Shown here in pieces: positions 1 through 7,460 of a stretch of 21,345 nt of DNA. Source of the stretch: JBQCHF01 sp051954955. Its GTDB lineage: Bacteria; Actinomycetota; Actinomycetes; Motilibacterales; Motilibacteraceae. Both the position numbers and the translations under genes were made by a program. How positions within the stretch are numbered: position 1 is the first letter of the stretch; each line of letters starts with the position of its first letter. The notes below the pieces were generated by a model. It did no database searches. It worked only from the letters and a program-made list of their open reading frames with translations, and was not told the origin of the DNA. The DNA is taken from contig JBQCHF010000138.1 of NCBI GenBank assembly GCA_051954955.1, positions 1 through 21,345 on the forward strand, written 5' to 3'.

Positions 1-1731
1 CACCTCGGCGTAGTCGCGCTCCCGGGTGGTGTACCAGTCGACGTCGACCGGCTCGTCGGCCAGCGCCTTCTGCGCGCACTCCATCCAGCGCTCGAACGAG
101 AAGTGCTCGCTCCAGCCGTCGAAGCGGCCGCCGTCCTCCCACACCGCACGGATGACCTTGCCGACCCGACGGTCGCCGCGCGAGAGCAGGCCCTCGACGA
201 TGCCCGGCTTGCCGTCGTGGTAGCGGAAGCCGATGGCGCGGCCGGTGGACTTGTCCGCGCGGATGGCGTCGCGCAGCTTGGCCAGGCGGGCGTCGGTGGT
301 CTCGTGGTCCAGCTGCGGGGCCCACTGGAACGGGGTGTGCGGCTTGGGGACGAACCCGCCGATCGACACCGTGCAGCGGATGTCGCTGCGCCCGCCGGTG
401 ACCTGCCGGCCGGCCTTGATGACCCGCTGGGCGAGGTCGGCGATCTGCAGGACGTCCTCGTCGGTCTCCGTGGGCAGCCCGCACATGAAGTAGAGCTTCA
501 CCTGCCGCCAGCCGTGCTCGTAGGCGGTGGTGACGGTGCGGATCAGGTCCTCCTCGGTGACCATCTTGTTGATCACCTTGCGCATCCGCTCGGACCCGCC
601 CTCCGGGGCGAACGTGAGCCCGGAGCGGCGGCCGTTGCGGGTGAGCTCGTTGGCCAGGTCGACGTTGAAGGCGTCCACCCGGGTGCTCGGCAGCGACAGG
701 CCGGTCTGGGTGCCCTCGTAGCGGTCGGCCAGCCCCTTGGTGACCTCGCCGATCTCGGAGTGGTCGGCGCTGGACAGGGAGAGCAGGCCCACCTCCTCGA
801 AGCCGGTGGCGGCCAGCCCCTTCTCGACCATCTCGCCGATGCCGGTGATGGACCGCTCGCGCACCGGCCGGGTGATCATGCCGGCCTGGCAGAACCGGCA
901 GCCGCGGGTGCAGCCGCGGAAGATCTCCACGCTCATCCGCTCGTGCACGCTCTCGGCCAGCGGGACCAGCGGCTGCTTGGGGTAGGGCCAGGCGTCCAGG
1001 TCCATGACGGTGTGCTTGGAGACCCGCCACGGCACCCCCGGGCGGTTGGGCGCGACCCGCTTGATCCGGCCGTCGGGCAGGTACTCGACGTCGTAGAGCG
1101 CCGGCACGTAGACCCCGCCGGTGCGGGCCAGGCGCAGGAGCAGCTCCTCGCGCCCGCCCGGACGGCCCTCCGCCTTCCAGTCGCGCACGACGTCGGTGAT
1201 GGTGAGCACGGCCTGCTCGCCGTCGCCGAGGACCGCGGCGTCGATGAAGTCGGCGATCGCCTCCGGGTTGAACGCGGCGTGCCCGCCCGCGATGACGACG
1301 GGGTGCTCCTCGGTGCGCTCGCGCGCCTCGAGCGGGATGCCCGCGAGGTCCAGCGAGGTGAGCAGGTTGGTGTAGCCGAGCTCGGTGGAGAAGGACACCC
1401 CGAGCAGGTCGAACGCGCCGACCGGGCGGTGGGCGTCGACGGTGAACTGCGGGACGTTGTGCTCGCGCATCAGCGCCTCGAGGTCCGGCCACACCGAGTA
1501 GGTGCGCTCGGCGAGGACGCCCTCGCGCTCGTTGAGGACCTCGTACAGGATCATGACGCCCTGGTTGGGCAGCCCGACCTCGTAGGCGTCGGGGTACATG
1601 AGCGCCCAGCGCACGTCGCAGGCGTCCCAGTCCTTGATGGTGGAGTTCAGCTCGCCGCCGACGTACTGGATCGGCTTCTGCACGCTGGGGAGGAGGGCCT
1701 CCAGGCGCGGGAACACGGACTCGACCGGCAT
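1..1731 (-). CDS. TIGR03960-type B12-binding radical SAM protein (3' end cut off by the window)
   Basis: 577 codons are visible with no stop, so the C-terminus lies beyond the left edge. The protein begins MPVESVFPRLEALLPSVQKP. The N-terminal third looks like the cobalamin-binding-like domain of this family (segments ALMYPDAYEVGLPNQG, LGVSFSTELGYTN and VIAGGHAAFNPE). The radical SAM core follows, with the 4Fe-4S motif CX3CX2C at residues C274, C278 and C281 (RGCTRGCRFCQAG). Family members are widespread in actinobacteria, usually near a DUF2344 protein and the RNase E/G gene; those genes would lie outside this window. The reaction is not established. The ATG at 1731 is chosen because it starts the conserved N-terminus and sits six bases after a good -10 box with no Shine-Dalgarno, suggesting leaderless translation. 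The gene follows rodA on the same strand but is separated by 331 bases containing a repeat element, so it probably has its own promoter. Confidence 0.9.
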   Translation of the reverse strand, partial: MPVESVFPRLEALLPSVQKPIQYVGGELNSTIKDWDACDVRWALMYPDAYEVGLPNQGVMILYEVLNEREGVLAERTYSVWPDLEALMREHNVPQFTVDAHRPVGAFDLLGVSFSTELGYTNLLTSLDLAGIPLEARERTEEHPVVIAGGHAAFNPEAIADFIDAAVLGDGEQAVLTITDVVRDWKAEGRPGGREELLLRLARTGGVYVPALYDVEYLPDGRIKRVAPNRPGVPWRVSKHTVMDLDAWPYPKQPLVPLAESVHERMSVEIFRGCTRGCRFCQAGMITRPVRERSITGIGEMVEKGLAATGFEEVGLLSLSSADHSEIGEVTKGLADRYEGTQTGLSLPSTRVDAFNVDLANELTRNGRRSGLTFAPEGGSERMRKVINKMVTEEDLIRTVTTAYEHGWRQVKLYFMCGLPTETDEDVLQIADLAQRVIKAGRQVTGGRSDIRCTVSIGGFVPKPHTPFQWAPQLDHETTDARLAKLRDAIRADKSTGRAIGFRYHDGKPGIVEGLLSRGDRRVGKVIRAVWEDGGRFDGWSEHFSFERWMECAQKALADEPVDVDWYTTRERDYAEV

Positions 1732-1737
1732 GGGACA

Positions 1738-1743
1738 AGCCTA
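1738..1743 (-). promoter_or_regulatory. Candidate leaderless -10 box of the radical SAM gene
   Basis: The minus strand reads TAGGCT, matching the actinobacterial TANNNT -10 pattern. Exactly six bases (TGTCCC) separate it from the ATG at 1731, which would place the transcription start on or next to the A of the start codon. No convincing -35 hexamer and no ribosome binding site are visible. This is inferred from position only. Confidence 0.5.
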
Positions 1744-1823
1744 ACCGGGGGCCGCAGCGGCACCTCCCGGCGCGACCCCGCCGGAGGCGAGGGCGTCCGC
1801 CTCGCGGCTGCGGCATCGCTCTC

Positions 1824-2034
1824 CACGGTCAACGGCGCTGGTGACGGCGGTGCAGAGCGGGGCCGGCCGGGGCTTCCGGGCGCGGCTGGCCCCGTGGCCG
1901 TTCCTTGAAGGGCACTTTTCTTCAATAGGTTCGCATGAAGGTGCCCTTCACCCAATCCAGATGATCTTGTGCAGGCGGCGGCACGCCGAGGCGACCCACG
2001 TGCGGCTCCCCCGTCACCAGCGCCGTTGACCGTG
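1824..2034. repeat. Intergenic inverted-repeat element, copy A (MITE-like or structured repeat)
   Basis: The 211-bp element is bounded by perfect 24-bp terminal inverted repeats at 1824-1847 and 2011-2034; the left one begins CACGGTCAACGG and ends GGTGACGG. The same 24 bases bound copy B at 19993-20223 in the same orientation. Inside are a GC-rich stem (1858-1868 with 1884-1894, one G-T pair) and a central hairpin (1907-1949). Similarity to copy B continues weakly outside both ends, roughly from 1795 and to 2048. No obvious target-site duplication and no transposase are present. The element fills most of the 331-base gap between rodA and the radical SAM gene. The rest of that gap (1744-1823 and 2035-2062) shows nothing else I can name. 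Confidence 0.85.
1907..1949. repeat. Central hairpin of repeat copy A
   Basis: The arm GAAGGGCAC (1907-1915) pairs with GTGCCCTTC (1941-1949). Further T-A and T-G pairs extend the stem inwards. The loop contains CAATAGGTTCG, which is shared with copy B. The hairpin lies downstream of rodA, so it could act in transcript termination or RNA stability, but there is no U-tract. Confidence 0.65.
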
Positions 2035-2062
2035 GCCCGCGGACCGCTGATAGCCCCCGTGT

Positions 2063-3241
2063 CTACGCGTAACGCCGCAGGTGCACGTTCTCCAGCAGCC
2101 CCACCGCCATGAAGTTGGCGAACATCGAGGACCCGCCGTAGCTGACGAAGGGCAGCGGCACGCCGGTGACGGGCATGAGGCCGAGGGTCATGCCGATGTT
2201 CTCGAAGGCCTGGAAGGTGAACCAGCAGACGATGCCGACGGCGACCAACCGACCGAACAGGTCCTCGGCTCTGGCGGCGATCCGCAGGGCCCGCCACAGC
2301 AGCAGCCCGAGCAGCGCGATGATCCCGCCGGCGCCGATCAGCCCGAGCTCCTCCCCCGCCACGGTGAAGACGAAGTCGGTCTGCTGCTCGGGCACGAACT
2401 TGCCCTGGGTCTGGTAGCCGTGGAACAGGCCCTGCCCGTCGACGCCGCCGCTGCCGATGGCGATCTGCGCCTGGCGCACGTTGTATCCCGAGCCGGAGGG
2501 GTCGGCGTTGGGGTCCACGAACGAGGTGAGCCGCTTGAGCTGGTACTCGTGGATCACCCCGGCCTGCACGGCGACGAAGCCGAGCAGCACCCCGGCCAGC
2601 ACCAGGCCGCCCACCCAGCGCGCCTTGGCCCCGCTCACCGCGATGACGCCGAGCAGCAGGCAGCAGATGACCAGCGAGGTGCCCAGGTCCGGCTGCAGCA
2701 TGATCAGGCCGAGCGGCACGGCGGCGAAGGCGAGCGCCAGCACGACGTCGACGTCGCGCGGGGTGTCCTCGGCGTCGCGCTTCTCCGAGAGCAGCACGGC
2801 CATGCCGACGACGAGGGCGACCTTGGCGAACTCGGCCGGCTGGATGGAGAACCCGGCCGGCAGCACGATCCACGAGTGGGCGCCGTTGATCGTGGAGCCC
2901 AGCGGCGACAGCACCGCGAGCAGGCCCAGGATCGAGGCGACGTAGATGACCGGCGCGTAGGCGCGCAGCATCCGGTAGTCGAAGAACGTGGTGGCCAGCC
3001 CCAGCCCGAGGCCGATGAGGATGTTGAGCACGTCCTTCTTCAGGAACGACTGCGGGTCGCCGCCGGCGTCGAGCATCCGGCCGCGGGTGGCCGACCACAC
3101 CAGCAGGCACCCGAGGACGCACATGGCCAGCACGGTGCCGACCAGGACCCAGTCCAGCCGCGGCCAGACGCTCTCCCGCGCGCGCCCGCTCGCCTGGGCG
3201 CCGCGGCTGCGCACCGCGGTCTGGTAGCCGCCCGCGCTCAT
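2063..3241 (-). CDS. rodA: Peptidoglycan glycosyltransferase RodA (SEDS family)
   Basis: The 392-aa protein is a polytopic inner-membrane SEDS polymerase that makes glycan strands from lipid II during elongation, in partnership with PBP2. Family signatures are clear: FSIQPAEFAK (131-140), LQPDLGTS (182-189), the extracellular loop with DPNADPSGSGYNVRQAQIAIGSGG around 243-266, the EQQTDFVF segment (285-292), and the C-terminal GVPLPFVSYGGSS (360-372). About ten hydrophobic segments begin near residue 30. A short, charged, probably cytoplasmic N-tail precedes them. The ATG at 3241 overlaps the stop of mrdA in an ATGA arrangement, which indicates translational coupling. Length is normal for the family. 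FtsW is less likely because the gene is paired with an elongation-type PBP2 and lies in an mre cluster. Confidence 0.95.
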   Translation of the reverse strand: MSAGGYQTAVRSRGAQASGRARESVWPRLDWVLVGTVLAMCVLGCLLVWSATRGRMLDAGGDPQSFLKKDVLNILIGLGLGLATTFFDYRMLRAYAPVIYVASILGLLAVLSPLGSTINGAHSWIVLPAGFSIQPAEFAKVALVVGMAVLLSEKRDAEDTPRDVDVVLALAFAAVPLGLIMLQPDLGTSLVICCLLLGVIAVSGAKARWVGGLVLAGVLLGFVAVQAGVIHEYQLKRLTSFVDPNADPSGSGYNVRQAQIAIGSGGVDGQGLFHGYQTQGKFVPEQQTDFVFTVAGEELGLIGAGGIIALLGLLLWRALRIAARAEDLFGRLVAVGIVCWFTFQAFENIGMTLGLMPVTGVPLPFVSYGGSSMFANFMAVGLLENVHLRRYA

Positions 3242-5658
3242 ACCGGCCACCGGCTGCGGTTCAGCGGCGGGCCGGCTGCGGCCAGCACCAGGTGCGGTGG
3301 CGGGTCGGCCGGGGGAAGGCCGCTGACCGGTCCGCTCGCCGTCGGGCTCTCGGGCCCGGCCGGGATGCTGCCCGGCAGGGCCGCCGCGGGCTGCCAGTAG
3401 GCGGCCTTGGCCACCGAGGGGATCACCACGTCCAGCGGCAGGCTCTTGGGAGGCCGGGCCTCCTTGCCGACGCCACCGACCACCGGCAGCCCGTTCGGCT
3501 GGGCACCGAACGTGGTGCCCTTGGGCAGAACCACCGTGCCGTCCGGGGCGATGGCGGGAAGCTTCGTGGCCGGCTTGCCGTCGGGCACGACCGCCTTGGA
3601 CGGGTCGATGCTGCCGTCGTCCTGGACGCCGAAGAGCTTCTTGTAGATCGTGGCGACGCTCGGGCCGGAGACGCCCGAGCCGGTGCCGCCCTGGGTGACC
3701 ATCATGACGATCGCGTACTGCGGGTCGGTGGCCGGGGCGTAGGAGGCGAACCAGGAGGTCGACTCCTTGCCGTAGACCTCGGCGGTGCCGGTCTTGCTGG
3801 CGACCGGGATCTTGTCCAGCGGGAAGTTGACCCGCACGAAGGGGTAGTGGCCGGTGCCCTCGTCGGTGACGCCGCGCAGGGCGTCCTTCATGTAGGCCAG
3901 CACCTTCGGCTGCACCGGGATCTTCCCGCGGACCACCGGGTCGATGTTCTTGACCACGGTGCCGTCCGGCTTGACGATCGCCTTGGCCACGTGCGGCTCG
4001 TAGATCGTGCCGCCGTTGGCGATGGAGGCGTAGACCATCGCCATCTGCAGCGGGCTGACCAGCAGGTCGCCCTGGCCGATGGCGAAGTTGGCGACGTCGC
4101 CGCCACGGAACCGGTTGCCCTCGGTGCAGTTCTCCTTGGAGAGCTTGGTGAGGAAGTCGGCCTTGGCCGGGTCGGTCTTGCGGGTGTTCGGGAAGCCGGT
4201 CTTGGCCGCGGTGCAGTAGTAGTCGCGGGTGGCCTCCCAGTAGTCCTGCTTCCACTGGCGGTCCGGGATGCGGCCGGAGACCTCACCGGGCAGGTCGATC
4301 CCCGTCTTCTGCCCGAGCAGGTAGCCCCGGGCGCTCTTGAACATCGGGTCCTTGGGGTTCTTGACCGGGGTGTTCCCGCCGTCGCGCAGCCACTGCTCGT
4401 AGGCGAACTTGTAGAAGATCGTGTCGCAGGAGACCTCGAGCGCCTTCTTCAGGGTGATGTTGCCGAAGGCCTCGGACTCGTAGTTGCTCTTGAGGGAGTC
4501 GCCGATGCGGTAGGAGCTGGTGCACGGGTAGGTCTGGTCCAGCGGGTAGTAGCCGCTCTGCACCGCGCCCGGCAGGGTGACCACCTTGAAGGTCGACCCC
4601 GGCGCGAACTCGCCCTGGAAGGCCCGCGACTGGTTCGGGTAGAGGTTGGTCTCGGACGAGATGGCGTCGTAGTTCTTCTGCGAGATGCCACCCACCCACA
4701 CGTTCGGGTCGTAGGTGGGATAGCTGGCCATCGCCACGACGCCGCCGGTCTTGACGTCGAGCACCACGACCGAGCCGGAGTCGGCGGTGAACTTCTTGCC
4801 GCCCTTGTTCAGGTCGCCGGTGGTGCGGGCGCGCTGGATGGCCGCCCACAGCTGCTGCTCCGCCACCGCCTGCACGCCGGCGTCGATGTTGGTGACGACG
4901 TAGTTGCCCGGGGTGGGGTCGGTGGCGCCGACCACCCCGGTGACGGCGCCGCGCTGGTCCACCGCGAGCTTCTCCACGCCCGGGGCACCGCGCAGCTCGC
5001 TGTCGTACTCCGCCTCCAGGCCCGAGCGGCCCACGACGTCGTTGCGCTGGAGGGTGGTGCCGCCCTTGGCCTTCTGCGCGTCCAGCTCACCCTGGGTGAC
5101 CGGGCCGAGGTAGCCGAGCTCGTGCGCGGCGTTGGCACCCATCGGCTGGGGGTACTCGCGCACCGCCTGCAGCTCGGCGCTGACCCCCGGGAAGTCCTCC
5201 CGGCGCTCCATGATCTGCAGCGCCATCTTCGGCTCTGCTTCCTCGGTGAGCGGGATCGGCTGGTAGGGGGAGCCGTTCCAGCACGTCGGCGGCTTGGGAG
5301 CGCCGGGCTCACCGCACAGCCGGGTCTTGTCCCACAGGGTCTGGAACGGCTCGTCGATCACCTTGGCCACCCGGTGCAGCAGCGCCTTGCCGCCGTCCTT
5401 CTGCTGCAGCAGCTCGGTGCGGCTGACCGACACGACCAGCGCGGTCCGGTTGCGCGCGAGCGGGCGACCGCGGTCGTCGAGGATGAGACCGCGCGGGGCC
5501 GGGGTGACGATCTCGCGGATCCGGTTGGAGGTGGCAGCCGCCTGGTACTTCTCACCGCTGGCCACCTGCAGGAACCACAGGCGCCCGAAGAGGGTGACCA
5601 GCAGCGACACCACGAGGACCTGGAGGACGACCAGGCGCAGGCGGGACCGCTCGCTCAC
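3238..5658 (-). CDS. mrdA: Penicillin-binding protein 2, elongasome transpeptidase
   Basis: The 806-aa class B PBP crosslinks peptidoglycan during side-wall growth as the partner of RodA. It has a short cytoplasmic tail, a membrane anchor at about residues 8-31, a PBP dimerisation domain to about 240, and a transpeptidase domain with STFK (S355 is the nucleophile), SCD (410-412) and KTGT (622-625). A proline- and alanine-rich tail follows the last domain from about residue 680, making it longer than E. coli PBP2. Two inserts carry cysteine pairs (C115/C126 and C482/C511). The GTG at 5658 is chosen because it starts directly before the anchor (VSERSRLRL) and has GGAG ten bases upstream; the frame stays open upstream to an ATG-like position at 5775 but codes there for unlikely low-complexity sequence. 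It overlaps rodA by four bases. A 249-base gap separates it from mreD, unusually long for this operon. Confidence 0.95.
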   Translation of the reverse strand: MSERSRLRLVVLQVLVVSLLVTLFGRLWFLQVASGEKYQAAATSNRIREIVTPAPRGLILDDRGRPLARNRTALVVSVSRTELLQQKDGGKALLHRVAKVIDEPFQTLWDKTRLCGEPGAPKPPTCWNGSPYQPIPLTEEAEPKMALQIMERREDFPGVSAELQAVREYPQPMGANAAHELGYLGPVTQGELDAQKAKGGTTLQRNDVVGRSGLEAEYDSELRGAPGVEKLAVDQRGAVTGVVGATDPTPGNYVVTNIDAGVQAVAEQQLWAAIQRARTTGDLNKGGKKFTADSGSVVVLDVKTGGVVAMASYPTYDPNVWVGGISQKNYDAISSETNLYPNQSRAFQGEFAPGSTFKVVTLPGAVQSGYYPLDQTYPCTSSYRIGDSLKSNYESEAFGNITLKKALEVSCDTIFYKFAYEQWLRDGGNTPVKNPKDPMFKSARGYLLGQKTGIDLPGEVSGRIPDRQWKQDYWEATRDYYCTAAKTGFPNTRKTDPAKADFLTKLSKENCTEGNRFRGGDVANFAIGQGDLLVSPLQMAMVYASIANGGTIYEPHVAKAIVKPDGTVVKNIDPVVRGKIPVQPKVLAYMKDALRGVTDEGTGHYPFVRVNFPLDKIPVASKTGTAEVYGKESTSWFASYAPATDPQYAIVMMVTQGGTGSGVSGPSVATIYKKLFGVQDDGSIDPSKAVVPDGKPATKLPAIAPDGTVVLPKGTTFGAQPNGLPVVGGVGKEARPPKSLPLDVVIPSVAKAAYWQPAAALPGSIPAGPESPTASGPVSGLPPADPPPHLVLAAAGPPLNRSRWPV

Positions 5659-5682
5659 AGTGGTGGTGCTCCTGCCTGTTCT

Positions 5683-5721
5683 GGTGCTTCCGTTGTTTCC
5701 GCGTGTTTCCGTGTGTTTCCG
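5683..5721 (-). repeat. CGGAAACA tandem repeat in the mrdA leader
   Basis: On the coding strand the motif CGGAAACA or a close variant (CGGAAGCA) recurs four times at 9-10 base spacing, just upstream of the mrdA ribosome binding site. It is A-rich against the local GC-rich background. The function is unknown; repeated RNA-binding or DNA-binding sites are possible. Confidence 0.55.
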
Positions 5722-5801
5722 GGACGTACCGGGACCGCCCTGCTCCCGCCGGGCGCCGCACGACGTGATCGGCACGGCGGCCCTGATGCTTCGCTGATCG
5801 T

Positions 5802-5849
5802 GATCGGCCGATCGCGCCCTGAAGGGGGACGATCCGGGCGGCCGATCGG
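5802..5849. promoter_or_regulatory. Paired CGGCCGATCG sites between mreD and mrdA (operator-like)
   Basis: CGGCCGATCG occurs at 5805-5814 and again at 5839-5848, 34 bases apart. The first lies in a perfect 12-bp palindrome (GATCGGCCGATC, 5802-5813) and the second contains the palindrome CCGATCGG (5842-5849). The arrangement resembles a dimeric repressor or activator site, but no promoter hexamers are convincing nearby. Confidence 0.4.
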
Positions 5850-5891
5850 TTCCCTCCCCCTGCGGTCCCTCACCCTGCAGTCCCCCACCCT
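5847..5891 (-). repeat. Three 15-bp G-rich tandem repeats with G-quadruplex potential
   Basis: On the coding strand three consecutive 15-mers read AGGGTGGGGGACTGC, AGGGTGAGGGACCGC and AGGGGGAGGGAACCG. The first two units alone provide four G-tracts of three or more with loops of one, six and three bases, which fits the canonical G-quadruplex pattern. They begin 16 bases after the mreD stop codon, so they would lie in the mreD–mrdA intercistronic RNA. Confidence 0.7.
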
Positions 5892-5907
5892 GGGCGGCTC
5901 GCGCCGG

Positions 5908-6426
5908 CTAGCGCACCAGGTCCGGTTCGGCCCGGCGGGCGAGGGCGAGGACGGCGGGGACGACGAACGGTGCCAGGACCAGATCGTAGAGGACCGCGGT
6001 GGGCAGGACCCGGGCCACGAGCAGCCAGGTCACCCGCGCATCGCCCATGACGACGCCGAGCAGGGCGTAGAGGAGCGTGCCGGCGCCCGCAGCGGCGCCG
6101 ACCACGAGGAAGGGCACCAGGGCCGACCGTTCGACCTCCGCCCGGGCCTGCCCGCACAGGTAGCCGACGAGGGTCAGCACCAGCGCCCACCGGCCGGCGG
6201 CGTGGTCGGCCGGGGGGACGAGGTCCAGGGCCAGGCCGGCCGCGAACCCGGTGACCGCGCCGAACGTCGAGCCGTAGACCAGCGCGAGCGAGACGACCCC
6301 GAGGAGCACCACGTCGGGCGTCGCCCCGGGCAGCGACAGCCGGCCGAGCACGCCCACCTGCAGGACCAGCGCCGAGACCACCACGGCCACCGCCAGCACC
6401 AGCCGGGGCGTGCTGAGGGTCCTCAC
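5908..6426 (-). CDS. mreD: Rod-shape-determining protein MreD
   Basis: The 172-aa small membrane protein has five or so hydrophobic segments and the usual MreD make-up, including ATPDVVLLGVVSLALVYG and FGAVTGFAAGLALDLVPP. MreD is an elongasome subunit that associates with MreC in the membrane. The assignment rests on size, topology and its place directly after mreC and before mrdA and rodA. The GTG at 6426 (VRTLSTPRLVLAVAVV) is chosen because it begins seven bases after the mreC stop and directly before the first membrane segment; the ribosome binding site is weak, so coupling to mreC is likely. The frame stays open upstream, but that part overlaps mreC. Confidence 0.9.
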   Translation of the reverse strand: MRTLSTPRLVLAVAVVVSALVLQVGVLGRLSLPGATPDVVLLGVVSLALVYGSTFGAVTGFAAGLALDLVPPADHAAGRWALVLTLVGYLCGQARAEVERSALVPFLVVGAAAGAGTLLYALLGVVMGDARVTWLLVARVLPTAVLYDLVLAPFVVPAVLALARRAEPDLVR

Positions 6427-6433
6427 GCCCGGC

Positions 6434-7411
6434 TCACCCGGCCCCGCTGCCGGTGGGGCTCGGCGTCGCGCCGGCGGACGGGGCGGAGGTGGACCCCGCC
6501 CCGGCGCTCGATGTCGGTGCCGGCGTGGGCTTGGGCGTGGGCGTGGGCTTGGGCGGCAGCACCGCGTCCCGCGGATCGGTCCGCGGCGGCGCGACCACGA
6601 CCCCCACCAGGTCCAGCGCGGTGAAGTCGACATAGGGCTTCACGGTGGCGGTCTTGGTGAGCGCGCCGGGCGTGCTCTCCACCTTGATGATCTCGCCCAC
6701 GGGGACGCCGGGCACGAAGGGGCTGTCCCCCTGCGAGCCGAAGGTGACCAGCCGGTCGCCGGGGTCCACGGTGGTCTGCGGGTCGTAGAGCTGCAGGTCG
6801 AGCGGGGTGTGGTCGCCCTGGCCGTTGGCGACGCCGACCTGCAGCGTCGACTCGAGCCGGACCCCCACGCTGGAGGTCGGGTCGACGGCCAGCAGCACCG
6901 TGCAGGTGGTGCGGCTCACCGAGCGCACCCGGCCGACCAGGCCGTCGCCGTTGATGACCGTCATGTCCGGCTTCACGCCGTCCAGCGACCCGGCGTCGAT
7001 GGTGACGGTCCAGGCGAACCCCTGGGCCGGCCCGACCGCGACCACCTGGGCGGGCACGATCCGGTACTGGCCCGCCCCGGCGGTGCCGAGCAGCTTGTCC
7101 AGCTCGGCGGCGCGGGTGCGGTCCAGCTCGCTGCCGCGCAGCTGGCCGCGCAGCTCGGCGTTCTCCTGCTCGAGCTGCTTGATCCGCTTCTCGCTGCTGC
7201 CGAGGTCGCCGACCGCCGAGATCGCCCCGACCACCGGGTCGACGACGGCCGACACCGCCTGCTCGACCGGCCCGAAGACGTTGCCCGCGGCCGTGCGCAG
7301 GCCCGCCAGCGGGGAGGCGTCGCCGCCGCGCTGGTCGATGGTGATGAGGGTGAAGGAGACCAGCAGGAGCAGGCCGAGGATGAGCCGGTTGCGACGGGTG
7401 TCCCGGTTCAC
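6434..7411 (-). CDS. mreC: Rod-shape-determining protein MreC
   Basis: The 325-aa protein is a bitopic membrane protein that scaffolds the elongasome and activates PBP2. It has an N-terminal membrane anchor (about residues 10-25), a coiled-coil stretch containing EKRIKQLEQENAELRGQL (about 67-85), then the beta-rich MreC domain with VVAVGPAQGFAWTVTIDAGS and GLVGRVRSVSRTTCTVLLAVDP. A proline/threonine/serine-rich tail of some 45 residues closes the protein, partly encoded by a 6-bp tandem repeat. The GTG at 7411 (VNRDTRRNRLILGLLLL) is chosen because it sits just before the anchor; a GAGG lies about nine bases upstream. It follows mreB after 49 bases and precedes mreD by seven. Confidence 0.93.
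   Translation of the reverse strand: MNRDTRRNRLILGLLLLVSFTLITIDQRGGDASPLAGLRTAAGNVFGPVEQAVSAVVDPVVGAISAVGDLGSSEKRIKQLEQENAELRGQLRGSELDRTRAAELDKLLGTAGAGQYRIVPAQVVAVGPAQGFAWTVTIDAGSLDGVKPDMTVINGDGLVGRVRSVSRTTCTVLLAVDPTSSVGVRLESTLQVGVANGQGDHTPLDLQLYDPQTTVDPGDRLVTFGSQGDSPFVPGVPVGEIIKVESTPGALTKTATVKPYVDFTALDLVGVVVAPPRTDPRDAVLPPKPTPTPKPTPAPTSSAGAGSTSAPSAGATPSPTGSGAG
6525..6554 (-). repeat. 6-bp tandem repeat coding for the Pro/Thr/Lys tail of MreC
   Basis: Five consecutive hexamers of the form GTGGGC or TTGGGC on the plus strand encode alternating Pro-Thr and Pro-Lys residues in MreC. Each unit has a GGG tract, so the template strand also matches a G-quadruplex pattern with three-base loops. The array could change length by slippage without shifting the reading frame. 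Confidence 0.75.
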
Positions 7412-7460
7412 CCGGCACGCCTCGGGCCCGCGGCCCGCCGGAGCGGCGCCGCGAGCGACA

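Noticed and set aside
2063..4255. A 730-codon minus-strand frame that fuses extra sequence to the front of RodA.
   Set aside because: The upstream part is the wrong frame of mrdA. The true RodA start is the ATG at 3241, which overlaps the mrdA stop.
3292..6624. A 1110-codon open frame on the plus strand opposite mrdA and mreD, with similar very long plus-strand frames at 103-1908 and 16371-20111.
   Set aside because: They are antisense to clearly conserved genes, have low-complexity Arg/Ala/Gly/Val-rich translations and match no domain I know. Such frames are expected opposite genes in DNA this GC-rich.
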